From NCBI GenBank assembly GCA_020086605.1, contig JACBWW010000008.1:19804643-19868642 (forward strand): DNA of 64,000 bases, given 5' to 3'. This stretch comes from Lanius collurio. Lineage: Eukaryota > Chordata > Aves > Passeriformes > Laniidae. The position numbers and the translations under genes were made by a program. This document shows, one piece after another, positions 1 through 12,500 of the stretch. Positions within the stretch are counted from its first letter, which is position 1. Every line of letters begins with the position of its first letter. The notes below the pieces were generated by a model that saw only the letters and a program-made list of their open reading frames with translations, ran no database searches and was not told the origin of the DNA.

Positions 1-2417
1 TAATCAGAGAACCAGCCCTGTGTCCTGGAAGAAAGGTGAGAAATAGCAAAATTTAACTCCTGTGCTTTCCTTTCCACACAAAATGATTCAACATTCCCCT
101 GCTTCCTTCCTGGTAGATCAGATGTTGGGAAACCTTATCTGGTCCAAAAACTGTAGAAACCTTTCATCAGAAGCGTAAAAGCAAATAAGCTCTTCAGAAA
201 ATAAAAGCAAAAGCAGAAGAGAGATGCAGTCCCTAAAGACAATCAATAGCCCAACCCTCTTTGTGAGCCAAGCCATAAAACAAAACAAAAAATTTGCTGG
301 AGATGGAAGCAAATGCATGGAGCATATTTGAAGGAGAGGTAAGGTCATGGGAGAGAGAAGCAGGCAGCAAAGGCAGCAAGCCATGAACACAGCTGGATAT
401 GAGTATTCCTGGGCAGTATGCTAGTGACAAAAAAAGCTTTACTTTCAAAGCAAAGACACCACCACCCACTGTTCAAATCCTTTTGTGTTCAGAGGATTTA
501 GAAACACATTTTGTAAATAAAAAATATCTGTAGCTCATAAACTATTGATGCTGGCATAAATTCCTACCACAAAAAAGGGAACAAAACATGACCAAAAAGG
601 AAAAAGAAACAAAAACTAAAACCCCTCCCAGCTCAAACCCTCTCAGTTCAAGACAGTAACAGAAATGCAACATAGAATCCGTGCCCAGACTTAGCAGACA
701 CAAGCTATGAGAAGATTCACTGCAAAATTGTGCTGGGCTCATTCAGTATAATTAAAGAAAGCAATTTCTTGCATTAGGGTATAATTCACCACAGTAACAT
801 TTTAGAAAGCCTTTTATGCTCTTTTGCTTCAGAATAAAGTGTCCAGTTTGGATCAGTGATGTTCTAAGAGGACATCCCAGAGCATTAACTGTGATTGTAA
901 TCTTATGCTCATTGTCTCTGACATCCCTAGATGCTATTGCATACTATGATTATGGAAAGTGTTACTTCTTTGTTAAACTCCATTAGACATACAGTTACTC
1001 ATGTAGTGGTGAGAAATTATGCAGAAGTTAGCCTTGGCTAGGCTACCACTGCACTCTGATCATAGCAATGACAAATCCAGGAAATATAAATAAGGCTGCT
1101 TTTCCAAGAAATGAGTACTCAGAAAATTCACTTCTGGCAGGTCATACTGAAACAATATACTAGTTGGCTCAGCAGGCTTGCTGCTTATCAGTGCAGGGCT
1201 GAGCAGTGCCTGGGACTCAAGGCAGCCTGAGAGGCTGAGATATATACTGGTAGCAAATGTTCAAACTCAAGAGTCTCGACCTACTCCATAGGACCATCTT
1301 ACTGTTGATCTTAAAAACTCCCTATATCATGTGAGCGATGGGTGATACTCCCACCCTGTAGTTCTGAACTTGAGCCTCCATGTGTCTAAAGCTTTTGAGC
1401 ATCCAGACTGTCCAAGTGCTGGTTTGCACTGAACTGTGGGTGGAGGAAGTCAGTCACCTCCTCATGCAGGAAACTCAGAAACAAGGAGCATCAATCTAAA
1501 AGCACAGTAACAGATACAGCATAAACATGGGCTAGTGTTGGAGTGAAACCTTCTCTGGACTCAGGCCCAGAGGAAAGCCAAAGAACAGAGGTAGAATTAA
1601 AATCTTCCAATAAGCTGAAATACATGAAGTCACACCAAAGTGAAACAGAAATACAGATTTTTAACTTTAGTAGAAATATATGCTAAGTGCTTCAAACATT
1701 GAAAAGCTGCAGTAGAGAACTTAAACACAGTTTGTATTGCAGCAGTGTTACCTTTTCACAGAATTCTTTACTTTAGACAAAACATAGATTGAACTACACT
1801 GTTCACATTTTTAGAGTGTTCACATAAACAGTAAGAACTGATAGAAACTGTACACACAAATCTGTGTGATACCTATGTAACACTTGTGTGAGACTTACGA
1901 CTGTTAAAATTAGACCAGGATAGGTTAAGAAAAACTAGAATCGTGTGTTAATCTTATAGGTCAATTAACAAATATAATCCATGCTTCTGTAAGAGAAAAA
2001 ATATAGAGGAAACTAGAATTAGAAGATGTTTTCTGCCTGCTGTTGCTGTTTGGCTTTATCATGTAACCCCCTTGAACTCTGCCTTCAAGAAAGCTATGAG
2101 ACTATGAAATAAAGAATTTAGCAGAACAGCAGTCTCCTCTACTCTTCTACCCTGGTCTGAGAAGGAAGGGTACCCATCCAAGCTCAACAGGCTAGAGTTT
2201 CCTCTCAAGGGCCAGGACCTTGTGGGCTCTTATGCCAGACTCCATGCACAATGCAAAACAGAGGACCCCAGCAGTGAAGCAGCCTGTAATGCCACTTGTG
2301 CTGGTGAACGACACTATGCAGCAATATAAATCACATAAACAACTTCTGTCTTGGCAGAAGGGCACATTCAAAACAAACCAGATTAATTATGACATGAGGT
2401 AGAACTTCATAGATTCC
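1..2417. other. Intergenic sequence, no gene recognised
   Basis: AT-rich sequence left of the CR1 copy and beyond the 3' end of IL31RA. I saw no exon with coherent splice sites and no recognisable protein similarity; open frames here are short and low in complexity. The part around 1,130-1,560 is less AT-rich and could be an old unclassified repeat, but I cannot name it. By human synteny the next gene to the left would be IL6ST, which is not visible here. Confidence 0.6.
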
Positions 2418-3110
2418 AGCTGTTAACCCAGCACTGCCAAGTCCCCATTTACCTATGTCTCCAAAAGCTACATCCACACATCTTTTAAACAGCCCCAGGT
2501 GGGTGACTAACACTTCCCTGGGCAGCCTGGTACAGTGTTTGACAAGCCTTTTGGTGGAGAAATTTTTCCTAATATCCAATCTAAACCCTCCCCGTCAGAA
2601 CTTGAGGCCATTTCCTCTTGTCCTACCATTTGTTACTTGGGAGAAGAGGCCAACCCCTACCTGGCCACAGCCTCCTTTTAGGCAGGTAGAGTGATAAGGT
2701 CACCCCTGAGCCTCCTTTTCTCCAGGCCAAACACCCCCAGCTCCCTCAGCTGCTCCTCACAGGATTTGTGCTCCAGACCCTTCCCCAGCTCCCTTCTCTG
2801 GACTCCCTCCAGCACCTCAATGTCTTTCTTGCACTGAGGGGCCCAGAACTGGACACAGCACTCGAGGTGTGGCCTCACCAGTGCCCAGTACAGGGGACAA
2901 TCCCTGCCCTGGTCCTGCTGGCCACACCATTGCTGATCCAGGCCAGGATGCCGTTGGCCTTCTTGGCCACCTGGGCACGCCCTGGCTCATGTTCAGCTGC
3001 TGTCACCAGCACGCCCAGGTCCTTTTCCACTGGGAAGCTTTCCAGCCACTCTGTCCCAAGGCTGCAGCGCTGCCTGGGGGAGGATGCCCAGAGAAGCTGA
3101 CTTTAATGCT
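2418..3110 (-). mobile_element. CR1 LINE, 5'-truncated, 3' part of ORF2 plus 3' end
   Basis: Read on the minus strand, this holds the CR1 ORF2 C-terminal coding region with the phrases [28 protein letters not shown] and EKRRLRGDL. The CR1 3' untranslated part follows (the complement of tatccaatctaaaccctcc around 2,574-2,592). The copy is truncated at its 5' end and interrupted by stops, so it is dead. It closely resembles the copies at 29,556-30,060 and 38,413-39,545 and probably belongs to the same subfamily. It lies downstream of IL31RA in the same orientation. Confidence 0.88.
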
Positions 3111-5920
3111 GGGGTGGATTGTCATGGTTCATCCCACGCTCCCCCACCAGCCACACTATCATCTGAATAATGCTCATTAGGGCCTCAGCCTTGACAAACG
3201 GCACCTGGGCTGAGCTTCTCTTGATGTTCTCAGAAACATTGTCTCCTCCCAGGAAGTGGTACCATCCAGTAAGTACCTGTTTTTTAACAAACTGACTTGG
3301 AAACTTACTTTTCTTGCCTGAATAACAACCTAAGTGAAATAATATTTTTATTGTTGGCCTTCAAGGAAAGTTACTGACTCAAACTGCGGCCACAGAAAAT
3401 TATTATGACCAAAGCCCTTGTGACCCTATAAACAGTAGTCCACAGTGAGACCTAGTCTATGTGAATATCAAAAGCTAAAATGTCTAAATGGTGTATTTAG
3501 TACAAGTCAATAAAAAAATTTACACATTTTCTCAGTTTTAATTTTTTAATGGTTCACAGCGTTAGTTTGAAAGACAAATTGTAAAAGGTAAGGAAGACCA
3601 CCACTCCCAATGCAAAACAAACCAAGTGCAAGAAGCTTTCATTCCAAAGCACATGCAAAAGGCAGCCTTACTTTCTGGAATGTATTGAGCCCACTTCTTA
3701 TATTTTGCTTTTTCAGAGACAATAATGAGCAAGGGAAACAGAAAAATGAGGAGAGAAAAACAGAATATTGATAGGGAAGGAAATAAAATGGGATAAAAAA
3801 GAAGGATATACTTACCCTCCAGAACCTAAGAGTTGTTACAATGATAACCTACCCAAGGATAATGCCACTCAGCAAGAATCTTCCCTTTCTAATGATTCCT
3901 TAAAGGTTGCATTATTTTCACTGTAAAAAGTGTCTGAGACTTGCAACTCAGAATATGCAGCTTTCATATGGCTGCTAAACAATTCCTACAAAGGCCCAAA
4001 ATATCTCTACATCTGTTTATTTTTATATATTGTGGTATTAAAACAAATGCCGAGATTTAAGGGAGAAAAAGCTGTGATGGAATCAGTGAGTTATGAGCCT
4101 GGGGAAACAACAATGTAGCTGTGTGTGAGAAGTCTAGAACCAACTGAAAGAGCAGAAAAAGCAGTGACCTAACCAAAGCTTTGTCCTAATTTCAGAGTAT
4201 GAGTTACCTAAGTGAGCAAGGGCTTGTAAGAGCAAACATACATGCATTTTGGCTTAGAGCACTGTGGTTGAGAAAGTGATCCAACAAACATGAGAGGTGG
4301 AAATCAGTGTTGCTGGATAAGGAACATTTGCAGAAATTGTTTTCCCATTCTTTCTTGGCTACTAGAGGAACATTATCGTAAGACACAATGCAAGTAATAG
4401 CCAATGCATCCAGGGAAAGGCTTAGCCTCCTCATTTCTGCTGGATAATATATTTTCCATTCATCCACTGTCTTCCTGTACAGAGAAGAATGACTTTCTAT
4501 TCCTATTCACACTTGTCTCTCGTTTTTTCATCCCCACAACTCCTGTGTCTTTTTTTACCCTGGAAGAAATCTGCAGTTGTGCAAACTACAGTCTTGTGCA
4601 AACAAGACTGATGACATCAAGCCTCTAAATACTGTAAAAATAGTTAAAAGTCTTAAAATTATCATATCCCCAATATGTGTCATACTAAACACCCCCTTCT
4701 AACACAATTTACTTAGACTCTCCATCTTTTTAAACCTGTTATTTAACAGAGTAAGCATCTCAGTAAGAGTTCTACAATAATGGCCTCTTTCTTGCTAAAA
4801 AATTAGTGTGATTGAGTGCTTTACTGCTTAATTGCTGATTTGTAAAATGGAACCTGCAATTAGATTTATGACTTGACAAAAGTTATATCCTTCATGTAGA
4901 AATACCTAATCCTAAATCAACTACCAGAGAATATCTGGGAAGATTTTATAGACTTAGTATTTTTTCATTACCTCCCTGAAAAATAACTTCCTATCTCAGT
5001 GCTTATTCTAACACAAGATGACATATTTAGCTGATTTTTTTTTTCAGCTCAAAATATCAAAATCTCAACTGGGAAACACAGTTTTAAACTGAAACAAATT
5101 AAAAGCACAGGAACAAGAAGGTAAGAAGTTATCCTTCAGTAAGCAGTTTTAAAAAGCAGGAAACAAATAGGAGAAACAAAAGTAGCACAAAATGCTGAGG
5201 ACAATTAAAAACATGAGAAATAAAAGGAAAGGAAGCAGCATAGCCAGCATAACACATTTTCCAAAATGCAGATAACATCACATATATACTGTCATTAAAG
5301 AAGGAAACTATAAACCAAACTATTAATTCAAGGGTCAAGATACAAAAAGACAACTCCTGAAATCTACAAAATATTTGTAAACCAAGAAGAGCGTGATACA
5401 TTAAACCAGACAAAAAACAATTAAGGGAAATAGGAACAGGAAAGTAGTTCTGCTTCATATAACTGAAGGAAGGATTTGGCAGATACCAACTGTGTTCAAG
5501 TCCGCCCATGTTTCCCCAGCAGAGCTGAGCCTTGGGAACTGGTTGTGTGGGGAGAAATAGATGAGCTACTTGCATTGCTGGACACTCCTGCAGCAAGTAT
5601 CAGTTTGTTTTAGCAGGCTGATACAGGACAACTAAGAAGAAATAACAAAAGCTATTTTTTTTGCCTCACTGCAGGCTTGTCTGGTAACAATAAAACTAAA
5701 CCAAACCAAACAAACCAACAAAAACCCCAACATCCACAATGAAAGTGAACTCTGATATGCACACACACAGTGAAAAAAAATCACTTCACAGCTATTTGAA
5801 GGAAGAGGGTGTTCCCATCCAAATTAACTGAGATCAGCCACGTTAGAACATATGAATGCCTATGAGCAGCAGTGCCAAGGGATATCTCACAGAATGATTT
5901 TACAATGGAGTTTTCTCACA
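3111..5920. other. 3' flank and possible 3' UTR of IL31RA
   Basis: This stretch follows the IL31RA stop codon on the minus strand and must contain its 3' UTR. No AATAAA on the minus strand was seen in the first kilobase after the stop. The nearest ones I noticed are the complements of tttatt near 4,017 and 3,347, so the UTR end is undefined. A 155-codon open frame on the minus strand at 5,129-5,596 is hydrophobic and A/T-driven and is judged to be chance. Confidence 0.4.
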
Positions 5921-6520
5921 CTACTGAGCTTTGGCCACCCTGAACATGTCCAGTGTTACGTAGGACTGTCCTGGAACACTTGGTTGAAAAGGAGGTAAGA
6001 CACTGGACTGACTCTTGCATTCATCCATACTGCGCTCTGGGAAGCTCTCAGAAACAAGAAATTCCCTAGTTTCAACAGAATTTTTAAGGTATGGATTGAA
6101 CAGTGCTTTTTCACTGAAATCTTCCAGCTTTAAAACTTCTTCCCTATCATTTTCTTCATTTTTAATTGGATTCTGTTGGGATCCGCACAAATCATTTGCC
6201 AGCTTTTCTATGGGTTGGACTTCCTTCACTGGTACAAAAGCTGAATGCATTTGGCTTCTGGTAAATTGATCAGTGATTATATAAGGCATGGATGGTGGAA
6301 AACATTTAGCAAGTTCGTTTTCTTCATTATTCAGTACCTTTTCATCTCTATTAGTTATGCCTTTTGTATTAGTATCAGTACATTCAGAAACATGGTTTTC
6401 ATAATTTATTAGTAGTGATCCTTCCTGACTTTCTTCAGAAAAACAGTATTCCAAAACATTTATGTCTTCAAAGTCTACAGTTTTTGTCTCAGATGACACT
6501 CTCTTCAAAAATGAATTATT
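5921..6520 (-). CDS. IL31RA: IL31RA terminal exon, cytoplasmic tail
   Basis: 600 nt from acceptor TATTGACAG to stop TAG at 5923-5921. It encodes residues 667-865. The block FNPYLKNSVETREFLVSE (from residue 807) aligns with the end of human IL31RA, whose PYLKN tyrosine is the reported STAT3 site. After this the bird protein runs about 40 residues further and ends SYVTLDMFRVAKAQ. An acidic cluster (VDFEDINVLEYCFSEE) follows near residue 681. Confidence 0.94.
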   Translation of the reverse strand, partial: NNSFLKRVSSETKTVDFEDINVLEYCFSEESQEGSLLINYENHVSECTDTNTKGITNRDEKVLNNEENELAKCFPPSMPYIITDQFTRSQMHSAFVPVKEVQPIEKLANDLCGSQQNPIKNEENDREEVLKLEDFSEKALFNPYLKNSVETREFLVSESFPERSMDECKSQSSVLPPFQPSVPGQSYVTLDMFRVAKAQ

Positions 6521-9500
6521 CTGTCAATACAAAAAGATAAATTGGAGAGTTATAAAGGGATAGATAAAATATCAGTTTATTTTTGGATAAATAAATGATT
6601 GCTATTTGAGCTCTGACTCATAATGTCGGACACGCACTAGAAAAGAGTTCACATGCATTTCAGACAGGATGCAGTTACATGTGAATGAATACTGAAAAAG
6701 GCAATGTTATTCTGTCCATTTGCTAACACTTTTGTATTAGGTTTTCTGTGCTTAATGAAATAGCGAGTTTCAATGAAGGTTCAGAATCAGGTTTGTATTG
6801 TGTCTTTTCTAGTCTAATCAGACATTTTCGGGAAAAAAGTTTAAATCCCATTATCCACAGATTACACTTTCTGTGTAAACTTGATCACTCCATTCAAATC
6901 AACATCAAAACTTTAATATGGATTAAATATTCAACAAATAAAAGACAGAAATGTTAATACAATCATATATCAAATCTTATTATATGTTGCAATACATTTT
7001 TTGTGGAGAAGGGAGGAGGTATGCAGATGTGGAAATCTGATGTAATAGACTCTATTGCCTGTGCAAATTTAATTGGCTTTATTAAATGAACCATGTCCAC
7101 CAGCCTTTTTGTCACTTCAAAACATTATTTCTCAATATCTTAGAAGAATTAGATTAATATACTTTATGAAGATGCATCTTCTCTATTGTTCTGGAATACA
7201 ACAAAGAGCATTGTGTAGCACTTAAAAAGAAGAATGAAACTCAGTATGGGGAGGGTTTAATTCATAAAATTACTGCCAGAAAAGGATTTATTTTCTCTCT
7301 GTTTTACCCCTTCTTTAATGCACAAAACTGCAACTATTACCATAGATGAAACAAAAGACCATTCCACTGCAAAGCTCTCTTCGGGATTTGGTATATCAGG
7401 CCAGCAAATCTTTTTAAGTCTGTAATTGAAAAAGGAATTTTAGCCACAATGTAGAACAAATAGGTTATTAAAAATAAAATTAACAAATCACCAGAAATTC
7501 CAGATACTGCTAAAGTATCAAACTTTCACAAAGGAAATCTGTTGTATATCAACACAATGCTTTTCAATAAAATTGTTTCCCCATACATGGATTTTCGTTA
7601 CAAAAGATCTCAACAAGATCTCTTAGGTTACAGAGACATCGCAGAAAAACTACTAATTCACAAAAGCCTTTTTTTAATATATTATGTATTCGGTATTATT
7701 ATATACGATTACTCAATTAAATATGAAATAAGAGCATGCCAAAATAAGACTGTATACAAATTTTGTTGTGATAATGTTTCAGGGTGTTTCTTCAGTGAAA
7801 AGCCACCTCAGGTGACCTTTGTTAAAGGAAAGCATCCCTAGCACTACACCACATTAGACCAATGCTGAGTTCCTAAATTAACAGCAGTTAATGATGCTTA
7901 TTCATTGAATCACTCACTGACACTGGGTAGAGACGTAAGGGAATGAAAATCGGTCCTTAGCTTGAGTTTTCACATGGAAATTTGATCTACACAGGAATAA
8001 ACATTCTACTGCATCTCAAAGTATCCTTCAGAATCAAAAAATAGTTTTTACTATTGTAAAAGTTCAGAAAGCACAACACAGATGAAGATGTAAAAGGGAT
8101 GGAAATTATTGCTTCAGCTTTACTTATTAGCTGATGCTTCACTTGACAACAACATTGGTTCCAATAGCTTAGAATGTCCCAAAATAGTTCAACTTTTTAA
8201 CCTTCTCATTGGACAAAAAACCCAGTCACTTCTCTTGGGGAAAAAAGCATCTTTTATAACCTTAAAAAAAACTCATTGTCATCTTTGGGATGTTACTGGA
8301 TCCCCATGCTCAGAGAAAGCAATTTAAAATCTGTCAGAGGACATCTGTGACAGCAGATGAAAGGGTTATGAATCATGTACAGATATGGATCCATACTCAA
8401 GGATCAAACATCCAAATGTTTTCACACAATGTCATTTCTAAGTTTTTTCATTACTCCTTTGCAGCTCACAGGCCACATCATAAATTGACAAGAGTCATAC
8501 TATTATGGGTAAGATAAGCAATAGGGGCTATGTGAAATATGTCCAAGTACCATCCTAGTATATTAAAAGTGTCTAGAAAGTTTTATTTCTTAGCATTATT
8601 AATTATCAGAAACTGGCTTGAAGTTTGCTTCCCTCACTTAAATGACCATGGAACTGCAAATGGCATGTATGCAGCATTTTACATAAAATTATGCAGGTGA
8701 TATGTAAATCTGTGTCTTGGGGTGACTTGATGTATTCCCTACCGCTGCTCTAGGGCCAGAAATTAATTTTTATGCCTTTTTGTGCCCTTAAACTGTGTCA
8801 AAGAGGAGAGAGAGAGAAAGGAAAAACAGTGTGTATTTTCAAAACAGTTTTGTGTTCAAGGACATGGCTGCTGCTGCTGTGGGGAGAGGAGCAGAGGAAG
8901 CTGCTGCTTTCTTTCCAGCCAGCTTTTGGTCAGTTTTTCGGCTGCCTTTTCTCCAGAGAGAGACAGAAGTTGAATTTTGTTTTCTTGGGACTTCAGGTTT
9001 TTTCCCTTTACTCTGCTGGACTGTTTCAACATCAGAACACATTGGGACTTTTTTTCCACCGAGGTGGAGGCCCTGGAGGAGGGGCCACGGCAACCCAGCT
9101 CCAAAGAGGAGAGAGAGAAGGATACCTATGGAAGGACTCTAACATTTTCCCAGGTTTTCTCCACAGTGAGAGGTTTTACTATTTAACATTATTATCTTTT
9201 TCCTGTGTGTTTGTTAAATAAATAGTTTTTATCTCTTTCACTTTCCTTCAAGGAAAATTTCCTTTTTTTCCCAAACCTGGTGGGGGAGGGGTGGTGTGTA
9301 ACTTGCCTTCTCTCAGAAGATGTCTTTCTAAATTTGCCCAAACTGGCACAAACTGTTTCTCTTATTTATTTTGTTTTAATTTACTTAGGTTTCTAAAATT
9401 AATACTTATTTTTGGGCTATGGCACACAAACTGCAGTTAAAGTATAACCTGTACATTTCTTTATTTGTTATTCCAACTGCTTGTTTTCTGTTTTGACATT

Positions 9501-12500
9501 GGTTTTGACACTGACAACAAAAGCATTTATAAAATAGTACAAAATTCCCATTTTACAAGTTAATTTTAAGTGATTGCATTGAGTTTTAGGCAGTAGAAAA
9601 TGTACTCACGCATGTTTTTTCAAAATGCACATTATCCAAAGGCCTATCAGACACAACATGCTTATCCCAACTGGTATAGCAATAAAAAAGACATCTTCTT
9701 TATCTTTAGACAAAAACAAACAAACAAAAACAAAACACTAATCAGTACCCAGGTGTTTGTCATATCTTCAGGTATGCTCTGAAGACAGCTAATTTTTAGC
9801 ATCCAAGTCATTTAATTAAAACAATTCTAAAGAGCTCTGTCAAAAGTAGCCAAAATTACTTAGAATACTGTAGGATATCCATTGTATGATGAGCCAAAAG
9901 ATGAGTATTTTGAATCCAATAAGCCACCATTTCTAGCCAGAAAATCAGGTCACAATGAGACTTTCCAGGATATTTCAGGGACAGCTTTATTGCATTTTAA
10001 AATTTCCTTTACTTAATAGAATCATTGTGTAATTTAGATTGGAGGGGATATCTGAAAATCATTTCATGCAACTTTTAAATTAGATCAGGCTGCTTAGGGT
10101 CATACCATGTCAACCTTTGAAAGCAGCCTAGGATGACAACTCTACCACCTCTTGGTCACCAGTTATTTTACTCTCACCTAACTCTGCTGGTCAGTGCTAC
10201 TTCTACCAGTTACAAAAAGATAAACAGCAAATTAAGTGCAGGAGATAGATTTTAAATCCCAAAAAATGCAGTTACTCTGACTGAAACACAGCAAAAATTT
10301 CTGAGCTAGCTTCCATGTACCAGAGTACCAGAGGCATTTAGGAATGTACTGAAAACATTTTTCCAGAAGTTGAAATGAGGAAATGGCTGAACTTCTGATC
10401 TGCTGCCATTACACCAACCTCCTTGTCAAATCTGGCTCAAACAAATGGTAAGAAATAGGAAAAGGTATTTCCCAACACACTCACTGGCCACAACCTCTGC
10501 ACTCAGTTAAGCTTATACAGCAGAATAGGTGCAACACAATGTGTGGTTACTGTAAATCTCTCAGATGGAAAAGTCTACTTTTTAATGAACTGTTAGGCAT
10601 CCCACCCATGGCTGATAGCATACACACTGCTGCCTCCACAAACAACCATAGTACTCCACAGCTTCACATACAAGAAAAGAAAGATTTTTGGGGTTGACTT
10701 GTAATTATGAGCTCTATTTTTAGTCTGTGAGATGGTCACTGAAATTAAGCTAAATTCAACTACTGTTGTCAATTCTTCCTTGTTTTCTTCAACACTATTT
10801 AAAAAAACAAACAGAAGTTAACCAATGCCTAAACAAAAATGTCCTGTAATTCTTATTCCCAAACCCATTTTTTAAAACAGTAGTAACTAGCCTGGATTAT
10901 TACTTACCCAGTTTCAAAGTCTTGAAGGTTTTTTGCTCTCCAATGGTTCCACCAGCTCTGTTACTTGCCATGATATTAACAGTATATTCTGTATTAGCCT
11001 GTAAAGACTTCAGTCTGTATTGCAGAACATCAGAGTTCACGGTTTCATCTTTTTAGGAGAAGATTTATGTCAGTAAACACACAAAAGAAATGGTGTATCA
11101 GGGGACTGTACTCTTATTTAGCAAGATTTTACAATAATAGATCACAAACTATTTTAATGGTCACTTGAAATACAAAGCAATCTCACCAGTCCTTTTAAAG
11201 AGAAAAGCGAAGTCACTAAACTATTGGTAATACTTAAAAGTTTGAGGCAAAAACCTGACCCATAATGTATTTACTTTTAAAAATAAATACAAATATTTTT
11301 GCTAGTATTAAAGATAGATGAATAATGATCTTGTTCTTACCAGTTTATCACTGAAAACAGTACTTTGAGAACTTTTTTTCCTCCAAGTAGTTGGCTCAGA
11401 AATTAAGAACTTCAAATAGTTTCTGCAGCTTGTGAAATTCAAGTACATTTCTACTTCATGCAGTTAGACACATATCATCCAAAACAATGCAATCTATAAG
11501 CACTGGGATATCACCCCAATAAAGCCAAAGGAAAGCCAAAGTCAACAGGATTTTTTTTTCCAAGTTTAAAAATGCTTTTATGAACAGAATTCAGTGTTTC
11601 CAATACATTGTCCAGTATTGAAATTAGTGTAACGTGCTTCGCCTTTAAATTTTTTTAAGCAGAGCATATCCTGCTGTGTCTAATAACAATACCAAATGCA
11701 TCTTCATATTAGAAATTACAGTCACTAAAACATTTTCTAGTGCATAAAGTCAAAGTCAACTCCTTTGATCAGTCAGTTCTGTCATGAAAGACCCAGGAAA
11801 TAGTTATGTTGCAATATGCCCCAAGTTAAAATAAACTGAGTTTCTCTGAAGTCAAGGGTGGGAAAGTGAAGTTCTAGTGTTAAAAGGCCATCAAGTGAAG
11901 TCATCTTGGCACACACCCCATGTTCTACTCTTATCAAGAACACACGACATCAGAGAAGCCTCAAAAAAAAATCAGTACATGTTTTGCCATTTAAATTCAA
12001 CTCCCTTGAGTTGGTATTTACAAATAGTTTTCTAAAGAAAATAATCTGAAGTCCTAAAAAGGACACAGTCTGCTTTACATTACAAGTAATATGGAGAAAT
12101 ATGGGTCTGTAACATGTCTCACAGATGGCCCTACACAAAGCAGTCAGCATTAAATTACTCAGAAACCAACATAGTGGGAAAAATTGCATGCAGAATACTT
12201 AATCTGACAGAAATAATTAGTTTTCTCTTTGACATTTAAAAATCACCAGGAATACTCTTGCCCTGGGTCTGAATGGATATCCATAAGAAATAAGCATCAC
12301 AAGATTTTTAAGTTTGCAGACTTTGAAAAGAGATTGTATTAGGTGCCTGATAACAATGATGTCTAAAAAAGCGAATTAAAAAAAATAAATTCTGAAGCAC
12401 TGAATGATCCAGCAGCATTCTTCATAAACTATACAGGAAGAAAAGCTTAGGTCCCCCAAACGCTTTTCACAAAAGCTTCTGCTGAGATTTAAACTAAATA

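Noticed and set aside
5129..5596. 155-codon minus-strand open frame
   Set aside because: Lies just past the IL31RA stop; hydrophobic, T/A-driven composition, no domain and no splice support. Most likely 3' UTR or flank.
8772..9221. Overlapping open frames of up to 149 codons on both strands
   Set aside because: They arise from GA/GCT-rich repeat-like sequence in an intron; frames in several phases overlap and none shows a family motif.
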